Source: Chrysogorgia sp. JL179-B06 | Taxonomy: Eukaryota > Cnidaria > Anthozoa > Scleralcyonacea > Chrysogorgiidae | NCBI GenBank assembly: GCA_035772405.1 | Contig: JAYKKM010000123.1 | Span: 3,364,501-3,428,500 of the forward strand | Direction: 5' to 3' | Length of the DNA: 64,000 nucleotides | In this document: piece by piece, positions 63,401 to 64,000 of the stretch | Numbering within the stretch: position 1 is the stretch's first letter | Layout: each line of letters starts with the position of its first letter | Notes under the pieces: generated by a model | What the model saw: only the letters and a program-made list of their open reading frames with translations | Databases searched by the model: none | What the model was told of the DNA's origin: nothing | Program-made: the position numbers and the translations under genes

Positions 63401-63979
63401 TAAGAAATATTTGAATATTTCGAATTCAGAGAATTTCGGCATAAGCTCCATTTTTTAAAATCGTGCAGGAAAATGTTGATATAAAAAACTTTTGCGAATA
63501 AATGAAATAGGAGAATTATAGTCAGCACGGTCGAGATATATGATGACATTAGTTTTAAAAGTTTTCTTCTTCGTGGAACAATGTCATTCTACATATTCGA
63601 ATATAGTGGGAAAGTATAATTATTAATCCATTTAAGATAAAAAGATAGATAATGCAACTTGTAGCAATACAGTAATTTCCAAGTGCAAAACGCCCTTGGG
63701 ATAAGGAAAATACAAGTATTTCCATAGAAAACATTCATAAATTTATTGTCTATATATTTTTGTTTGCTGCAGCTCATTTGGAAAAGTAAACATGTGAAAG
63801 TAGTTTTGATTAATTTGTAAAACAACTGCACGTCATATATCTTGTTTTTATATATGTCTTAGACATCGACGAGTGCTTGGGCCAACCATGTCATGCAAAC
63901 GCTACATGTAACAATACCGTTGGATCTTTCATGTGCACATGTGATGTAGGCTATACCGGTGACGGATTTAACTGCTCAG
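6347..63979 (+). CDS. Partial giant gene: tandem cbEGF-module exons
   Basis: All exons lie on the plus strand between TTAG acceptors and CAG|GTATAC donors (e54 and e24 differ). Each starts and ends in phase 1, so any number can be joined or skipped in frame. Module numbering: Asp1 (split codon), Ile2, Asp3, Glu4, Cys5, Cys10, Cys16, Cys25, Cys27, Cys38, Ser39. Cys spacing is C-x4-C-x5-C-x8-C-x-C-x10-C, typical of EGF. D-x-D-E before Cys5 plus C16-x-N18-x4-F23-x-C25 is the calcium-binding EGF pattern with an Asn/Asp-hydroxylation site. C10-x4-T15-C16 fits the O-fucose consensus, and Asn13 and Asn17 are N-glycosylation sequons. Known proteins of this build are extracellular or cell-surface adhesion, matrix or receptor proteins. 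Partner, ends and function are not visible, so no name is given. A non-expressed exon-derived satellite is the alternative. Confidence 0.8.
7132..7248 (+). CDS. cbEGF exon e2
   Basis: Class A intron upstream. Two substitutions: Gly14 (sequon becomes N-G-T, still valid) and Ile24 in place of Met. Confidence 0.85.
7915..8031 (+). CDS. cbEGF exon e3
   Basis: Consensus protein. Silent markers TCA at Ser22 and ACT at Thr32 are shared with e6, tying it to the 2.29-kb duplication. Class A intron upstream. Confidence 0.86.
8640..8756 (+). CDS. cbEGF exon e4
   Basis: Consensus protein. Upstream intron is the 608-nt A' form. Partner in the second 2.29-kb block is e7. Confidence 0.86.
9424..9540 (+). 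CDS. cbEGF exon e5
   Basis: Consensus protein after a class A intron. Partner of e8. Confidence 0.86.
10208..10324 (+). CDS. cbEGF exon e6
   Basis: Same two silent markers as e3 (TCA Ser22, ACT Thr32). Class A intron upstream. Confidence 0.86.
10933..11049 (+). CDS. cbEGF exon e7
   Basis: Consensus protein after the second A' intron. Its following intron has two extra bases (GATATTTCGAATG) relative to the partner after e4. Confidence 0.86.
11719..11835 (+). CDS. cbEGF exon e8
   Basis: Consensus protein, class A intron upstream. Confidence 0.86.
12502..12618 (+). CDS. cbEGF exon e9 (Ser32/Asn34 variant)
   Basis: First copy with TCC Ser32 and AAC Asn34. Class A intron upstream with a compact acceptor tract (TTGTTTTTTATATCTTAG). 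Confidence 0.86.
13118..13234 (+). CDS. cbEGF exon e10
   Basis: First exon after a class B intron. Asp1 is written GAT (acceptor TTAG|ATATC), a silent marker of early B-class exons. Confidence 0.86.
13725..13841 (+). CDS. cbEGF exon e11
   Basis: First exon after a class C intron. Silent ACA at Thr15, the C-class marker. Confidence 0.86.
14508..14624 (+). CDS. cbEGF exon e12
   Basis: Consensus protein, class A intron upstream. Confidence 0.86.
15137..15253 (+). CDS. cbEGF exon e13 (Ser32/Asn34 variant)
   Basis: GAT Asp1 plus Ser32/Asn34. Its 512-nt upstream intron is unique: class A with a deletion joining GCAAAACG directly to AATAAATG near 14943. Confidence 0.85.
15753..15869 (+). CDS. cbEGF exon e14
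   Basis: GAT Asp1, otherwise consensus. Class B intron upstream. Confidence 0.86.
16360..16476 (+). CDS. cbEGF exon e15
   Basis: ACA Thr15, class C intron upstream. First exon of the regular 2.0-kb trimer block. Confidence 0.86.
17144..17260 (+). CDS. cbEGF exon e16 (Ser32/Asn34 variant)
   Basis: Class A intron upstream with acceptor tract TTGTTTTTTTATATCTTAG. Confidence 0.86.
17757..17873 (+). CDS. cbEGF exon e17
   Basis: GAT Asp1, class B intron. The acceptor tract is weakened to TATATATATTAG, the poorest in the array by eye. Confidence 0.84.
18364..18480 (+). CDS. cbEGF exon e18
   Basis: ACA Thr15, class C intron upstream. Confidence 0.86.
19147..19263 (+). CDS. cbEGF exon e19 (Ser32/Asn34 variant)
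   Basis: Class A intron upstream. Occupies the same trimer phase as e16 and e22. Confidence 0.86.
19760..19876 (+). CDS. cbEGF exon e20
   Basis: GAT Asp1, class B intron upstream. Confidence 0.86.
20368..20484 (+). CDS. cbEGF exon e21
   Basis: ACA Thr15, class C intron upstream. Confidence 0.86.
21151..21267 (+). CDS. cbEGF exon e22 (Ser32/Asn34 variant)
   Basis: Class A intron upstream. Confidence 0.86.
21764..21880 (+). CDS. cbEGF exon e23
   Basis: GAT Asp1, class B intron upstream. Confidence 0.86.
22366..22482 (+). CDS. cbEGF exon e24 (donor reshaped by transposon)
   Basis: ACA Thr15; 485-nt class C intron upstream. The donor reads CAG|GTACAGTA instead of CAG|GTATACAC because the Tc1-like element inserted at the TA inside the donor. 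The GT and the exon are intact. Confidence 0.82.
22513..22640. repeat. Subterminal AACCTAGGT-type repeats
   Basis: About a dozen variants of CCTAGGT/CCTCGGT spaced 8-17 bp apart, just inside the left terminal inverted repeat. Clustered subterminal motifs can be transposase-binding sites, but that role is inferred here. Confidence 0.75.
22780..22893 (+). pseudogene. Tc1-type transposase N-terminus (helix-turn-helix)
   Basis: A 37-codon frame ([16 protein letters not shown]...) resembles the first DNA-binding helix-turn-helix of Tc1/mariner transposases and ends at TAA 22891. Further pieces follow in other frames: [12 protein letters not shown] at ~22917-22952 (the linker before the usual GRP hook) and [11 protein letters not shown] at ~22997-23030. 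Several shifts separate them. Confidence 0.7.
23095..23235 (+). pseudogene. Tc1-type transposase catalytic fragment
   Basis: Frames here read [15 protein letters not shown] and then KDAFEDVIF, with a frameshift in the T-run near 23193-23199 into [17 protein letters not shown] marks the first catalytic Asp of the DDE/D domain. The remaining catalytic acidic residues are not found downstream, so the domain is truncated as well as shifted. Confidence 0.7.
23400..24060. other. Element interior, nothing recognised
   Basis: AT-rich interior of the Tc1-like element after the transposase remnants. Only short frames with no recognisable domain on either strand. Confidence 0.5.
24104..24595. repeat. 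Nested inverted repeat with 20-bp internal repeats
   Basis: The left arm (24104-24170) holds three tandem variants of AGTCAGTTCGCCACACATAA. The right arm (~24520-24595) holds three in inverse orientation. The ~360-bp middle contains two diverged direct copies of an AGAGATGC...CCATCG...CGCCAA(T/C)GCGC motif, at ~24300 and ~24460. It looks like a separate small foldback element lodged inside the Tc1-like element. Confidence 0.7.
24596..25111. other. Element interior, nothing recognised
   Basis: No domain-bearing frame. Contains a short GTGAAACT triplication near 24910-24930. Confidence 0.45.
25112..25225. repeat. Subterminal 22-bp tandem repeat
   Basis: Four copies of CCACCGCAACCTCACCGCTA(AT), with a partial unit in the middle and another at the end, just inside the right terminal inverted repeat. 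Its sequence is unlike the left subterminal repeats. Confidence 0.85.
25921..26037 (+). CDS. cbEGF exon e25 (Ser32/Asn34 variant)
   Basis: Follows the class A intron enlarged by the Tc1-like element. Acceptor region slightly expanded (TTTTTTTATATTCTTAG). Confidence 0.85.
26534..26650 (+). CDS. cbEGF exon e26
   Basis: GAT Asp1, class B intron upstream. Confidence 0.86.
27317..27433 (+). CDS. cbEGF exon e27
   Basis: Class A intron upstream but the common Thr32/Asp34 protein. It precedes a C-class unit, the extra member that turns the trimer into a tetramer. Confidence 0.86.
27924..28040 (+). CDS. cbEGF exon e28
   Basis: ACA Thr15, class C intron upstream. Confidence 0.86.
28708..28824 (+). 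CDS. cbEGF exon e29 (Ser32/Asn34 variant)
   Basis: Class A intron upstream. Confidence 0.86.
29321..29437 (+). CDS. cbEGF exon e30
   Basis: GAT Asp1, class B intron, acceptor TATGTTTTAG. Confidence 0.86.
30107..30223 (+). CDS. cbEGF exon e31
   Basis: Common Thr32/Asp34 protein after a class A intron. Tetramer equivalent of e27 and e35. Confidence 0.86.
30714..30830 (+). CDS. cbEGF exon e32
   Basis: ACA Thr15, class C intron upstream. Confidence 0.86.
31498..31614 (+). CDS. cbEGF exon e33 (Ser32/Asn34 variant)
   Basis: Class A intron upstream. Confidence 0.86.
32111..32227 (+). CDS. cbEGF exon e34
   Basis: GAT Asp1, class B intron upstream. Confidence 0.86.
32894..33010 (+). CDS. cbEGF exon e35
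   Basis: Common protein after a class A intron. Confidence 0.86.
33501..33617 (+). CDS. cbEGF exon e36
   Basis: ACA Thr15, class C intron upstream. Confidence 0.86.
34285..34401 (+). CDS. cbEGF exon e37 (Ser32/Asn34 variant)
   Basis: Class A intron upstream. Confidence 0.86.
34898..35014 (+). CDS. cbEGF exon e38
   Basis: GAT Asp1, class B intron upstream. Confidence 0.86.
35505..35621 (+). CDS. cbEGF exon e39 (Leu8)
   Basis: Gln8 is replaced by Leu through a two-base change (CAA to TTA). ACA Thr15, class C intron upstream. Confidence 0.85.
36113..36229 (+). CDS. cbEGF exon e40 (His3)
   Basis: Asp3 of the calcium-binding D-x-D-E motif is His (CAC). The six Cys remain, so folding may persist with weaker calcium binding. 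Class C intron upstream. Confidence 0.84.
36720..36836 (+). CDS. cbEGF exon e41
   Basis: Third C-class unit in a row (e39-e41). The intron after the donor reads ATACATGAC, not ATACACGAC. Confidence 0.86.
37509..37625 (+). CDS. cbEGF exon e42 (Ser32/Asn34 variant)
   Basis: 672-nt class A intron with small insertions (e.g. CATGTAAG near 37426). The acceptor tract is TTTTTTTATATTAG, lacking the usual C. Confidence 0.85.
38126..38242 (+). CDS. cbEGF exon e43
   Basis: GAT Asp1, class B intron upstream. Confidence 0.86.
38732..38848 (+). CDS. cbEGF exon e44
   Basis: ACA Thr15, class C intron upstream. Confidence 0.86.
39514..39630 (+). CDS. cbEGF exon e45 (Ser32/Asn34 variant)
   Basis: Class A intron upstream. 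Confidence 0.86.
40127..40243 (+). CDS. cbEGF exon e46
   Basis: GAT Asp1, class B intron upstream. Confidence 0.86.
40735..40851 (+). CDS. cbEGF exon e47
   Basis: ACA Thr15, class C intron upstream. Confidence 0.86.
41518..41634 (+). CDS. cbEGF exon e48 (Ser32/Asn34 variant)
   Basis: Class A intron upstream. Last copy of the full Ser32/Asn34 variant in the window. Confidence 0.86.
42131..42247 (+). CDS. cbEGF exon e49
   Basis: GAT Asp1, class B intron upstream. Confidence 0.86.
42739..42855 (+). CDS. cbEGF exon e50
   Basis: ACA Thr15, class C intron upstream. End of the second regular trimer block. Confidence 0.86.
43523..43639 (+). CDS. cbEGF exon e51 (Thr32/Asn34)
   Basis: Intermediate variant: Thr32 as in common copies but Asn34 (AAT). 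Cys25 is TGT. Class A intron upstream. Confidence 0.85.
44129..44245 (+). CDS. cbEGF exon e52
   Basis: ACA Thr15, class C intron upstream. Confidence 0.86.
44913..45029 (+). CDS. cbEGF exon e53
   Basis: Class A intron upstream but the ACA Thr15 marker of C-class exons, suggesting exchange between unit types. Confidence 0.86.
45237..45365 (+). CDS. Chimeric cbEGF exon e54 with cryptic acceptor
   Basis: A deletion joins intron sequence (TCATTCTACATAT, to 45253) directly to GACGAGTGC inside the exon, removing the normal TTAG acceptor and the first codons. A candidate replacement acceptor, TTTTCTTCTTCGTGGAAG, ends at 45236. Using it gives a 129-nt exon, still phase 1-1, that starts E-C-H-S-T-Y-D-E-C and so adds a Cys before Cys5. 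Start position is inferred; without it the exon would be skipped in frame. Confidence 0.5.
45869..45985 (+). CDS. cbEGF exon e55
   Basis: GAT Asp1, class B intron (503 nt) upstream. Confidence 0.86.
46485..46601 (+). CDS. cbEGF exon e56 (Ile29)
   Basis: Val29 to Ile (ATA). Two B-class units in a row (e55, e56), the only such case here. Confidence 0.85.
47173..47295. repeat. Three copies of a 41-bp tandem repeat
   Basis: Each unit contains AAAACATCAGTGTCTTTAAA followed by TSTGATAGAACACTCAT; only two positions vary among the copies. Confidence 0.9.
47454..47552. repeat. Hairpin at right end of MITE-like insertion
   Basis: Arms pair TTTACAAAAC with GTTTTGTAAA, and GGGCTTTATCGGTGTATAAAG with CTTTATACACCGATAAAGCCC. 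There is a small mismatch block between them and a CGCTCGCCTAAGGCTCGCG-type inner stem. Confidence 0.9.
47563..47679 (+). CDS. cbEGF exon e57 (acceptor rebuilt by insertion)
   Basis: ACA Thr15, GAT Asp34. Only CTTAG of the original acceptor remains next to the exon. The pyrimidine tract is now supplied by the insertion (CCCTCCAATTCGTTTTG), separated from AG by about 14 bases. Confidence 0.78.
48170..48286 (+). CDS. cbEGF exon e58 (Lys8)
   Basis: Gln8 to Lys by a single C to A change; ACA Thr15; class C intron upstream. Confidence 0.85.
48952..49068 (+). CDS. cbEGF exon e59
   Basis: Common protein after a class A intron; Cys27 is TGC. Later A-then-B phases no longer carry Ser32/Asn34. Confidence 0.86.
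49569..49685 (+). CDS. cbEGF exon e60
   Basis: Class B intron, but Asp1 is now GAC; silent GAT at Asp34, the marker of later B-class exons. Confidence 0.86.
50178..50294 (+). CDS. cbEGF exon e61
   Basis: Class C intron. Silent pair TGT Cys25 and ACG Thr32, shared with e70 and e78, one per 5.2-5.8-kb block. Confidence 0.86.
50961..51077 (+). CDS. cbEGF exon e62
   Basis: Class A intron upstream; partner of e71 and e79. Confidence 0.86.
51579..51695 (+). CDS. cbEGF exon e63
   Basis: Class B intron. Leu6 is CTG, a silent marker shared with e72 and e80. Confidence 0.86.
52186..52302 (+). CDS. cbEGF exon e64
   Basis: Class C intron with a T-rich acceptor (TTTTTTTATATGTCTTAG). First of four C-class exons in a row. 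Confidence 0.86.
52793..52909 (+). CDS. cbEGF exon e65
   Basis: Class C. The following intron shares AATAACAAATATT with the intron after e64, suggesting these neighbours are a recent single-unit duplication. Confidence 0.86.
53400..53516 (+). CDS. cbEGF exon e66
   Basis: Class C intron upstream; partner of e74 exactly 5,232 bp downstream. Confidence 0.86.
54007..54123 (+). CDS. cbEGF exon e67 (Ile20)
   Basis: Val20 to Ile (ATT), shared only with e75. Class C intron upstream. Confidence 0.86.
54790..54906 (+). CDS. cbEGF exon e68
   Basis: Common protein, class A intron; partner of e76. Confidence 0.86.
55407..55523 (+). CDS. cbEGF exon e69 (Ala21)
   Basis: Gly21 to Ala (GCA), shared only with e77; this is within the conserved stretch before the Phe23 position. 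Class B intron. Confidence 0.85.
56016..56132 (+). CDS. cbEGF exon e70
   Basis: TGT Cys25 and ACG Thr32, class C intron upstream. Confidence 0.86.
56799..56915 (+). CDS. cbEGF exon e71
   Basis: Common protein, class A intron upstream. Confidence 0.86.
57417..57534 (+). pseudogene. cbEGF exon e72, +1 frameshift
   Basis: An extra A in the A-run after His11 (CATGCAAAACGC, ~57448-57454) makes the exon 118 nt and shifts the frame before Cys16. Splice sites are normal. Partners e63 and e80 lack the extra base, so it is a recent mutation or a homopolymer sequencing error. Skipping this exon would keep the frame. Confidence 0.85.
58025..58141 (+). CDS. cbEGF exon e73
   Basis: Common protein with ACA Thr15, class C intron upstream. 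Confidence 0.86.
58632..58748 (+). CDS. cbEGF exon e74
   Basis: Class C intron. The preceding intron shares the CATTCATTAATTTATTG variant with that before e66. Confidence 0.86.
59239..59355 (+). CDS. cbEGF exon e75 (Ile20)
   Basis: Ile20 as in e67; begins the third copy of the 5.23-kb block. Confidence 0.86.
60022..60138 (+). CDS. cbEGF exon e76
   Basis: Common protein; silent ACT Thr32 distinguishes it from e68. Class A intron. Confidence 0.86.
60640..60756 (+). CDS. cbEGF exon e77 (Ala21)
   Basis: Ala21 and GAT Asp34 as in e69. Class B intron. Confidence 0.85.
61249..61365 (+). CDS. cbEGF exon e78
   Basis: TGT Cys25 and ACG Thr32 as in e61 and e70. Class C intron. Confidence 0.86.
62033..62149 (+). 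CDS. cbEGF exon e79
   Basis: Common protein; upstream class A intron has one extra C (CTGTCCACG) compared with its partners. Confidence 0.86.
62650..62766 (+). CDS. cbEGF exon e80
   Basis: CTG Leu6 and GAT Asp34; intact reading frame, unlike its partner e72. Class B intron. Confidence 0.86.
63256..63372 (+). CDS. cbEGF exon e81
   Basis: ACA Thr15, class C intron; acceptor tract one T shorter (TTGTTTTATATATG). Confidence 0.86.
63863..63979 (+). CDS. cbEGF exon e82 (last in window)
   Basis: ACA Thr15, class C intron. Its donor and 21 bases of the next intron are present before the window ends, with no sign that the array stops. Confidence 0.86.
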
Positions 63980-64000
63980 GTATACACGACTTTTATCCAA

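Larger units (their letters stand above)
5990..64000 (+). repeat. Tandem array of exon-intron units, 82 copies
   Basis: Units of mostly 783-786, 613-618 or 606-609 bp, each one 117-nt cbEGF exon plus one intron, repeat head-to-tail. Intron classes by length are A (~665-672), B (~496-503) and C (~485-492), with rarer forms of 608 (A', twice) and 512 nt (once). C looks like A lacking the ~176 bp between CCATAG and the AAAACATTCAT block. B looks like A lacking the stretch between CAGTAAT and AATAAATTTAATTCC. A' lacks ~60 bp around the TTAATCCATTTAAGAT block. Introns also stay highly similar, pointing to recent duplication and homogenisation. The left end is cut by the gypsy LTR and the right end runs off the window. 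Confidence 0.95.
48170..64000 (+). repeat. 5.23-kb eight-exon repeat, about three copies
   Basis: Exons e67-e74 repeat as e75-e82 at offsets of 5231-5234 bp, sharing Ile20, Ala21, TGT/ACG and CTG markers. An earlier copy at 48170-54006 has the same order with one additional 607-bp C unit (5,837 bp). The third copy runs past the window. Confidence 0.9.

Noticed and set aside
5990..64000. CRISPR array or plain satellite DNA
   Set aside because: Unit length, introns with conserved splice borders and a maintained reading frame with six Cys per exon do not fit CRISPR. A non-coding satellite is less likely, though it remains the main alternative to an expressed gene.

Overview
This window is metazoan nuclear DNA. 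It carries introns with standard GT..AG borders, (TA)n microsatellites, tRNA-headed SINE-like repeats, Ty3/gypsy and Tc1/mariner relics, and secreted-type calcium-binding EGF (cbEGF) modules on symmetric phase 1-1 exons. The style of the module and the mobile elements suggest an early-branching animal such as a cnidarian, but nothing here fixes the species.

Layout. Bases 1-1480 hold SINE-like copies with RNA polymerase III box A/B motifs, two (TA)n microsatellites and a perfect 85-bp hairpin. Bases ~1480-5989 (minus strand) hold two juxtaposed, decayed Ty3/gypsy pieces: an integrase-only fragment, then a longer relic with gag, protease, RT and RNase H, ending in a candidate 121-bp LTR. That LTR cuts into the first unit of the array that fills the rest of the window.

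Bases 5990-64000 (plus strand) are one tandem array of exon-intron units. I placed 82 copies (e1-e82) of a 117-nt exon encoding a 39-residue cbEGF module. Eighty are intact 117-nt exons, one (e54) has lost its normal acceptor in a deletion, and one (e72) has a +1 frameshift. If all were spliced in register they would give roughly 3,200 residues of almost identical cbEGF modules. No start codon, signal peptide, transmembrane segment or terminal exon is in the window, so this is the middle of a gene (or gene-derived array) open at its 3' end and probably disturbed at its 5' end.

Introns fall into classes: A (long, ~665-672 nt), B (~496-503 nt), C (~485-492 nt), plus A' (608 nt, twice) and a 512-nt form (once). 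The shorter classes look like the long one with different internal deletions, always sparing the exon. The classes build several higher-order repeats: a 2.29-kb A'-A-A block twice (7.9-12.5 kb), a 2.0-kb A-B-C trimer (16-22 kb and 36-43 kb), a 2.79-kb tetramer (26-35 kb) and a 5.23-kb eight-exon block (48-64 kb). A protein variant (Ser32/Asn34) sits in a fixed phase of these repeats between 12.5 and 42 kb.

Two later insertions interrupt the array. A 2,767-bp Tc1/mariner-like element (22486-25252) sits 2 bp inside the donor of e24, and a 467-bp MITE-like element (47091-47557) sits 5 bp upstream of e57. Both leave the adjoining exon and its GT or AG intact.
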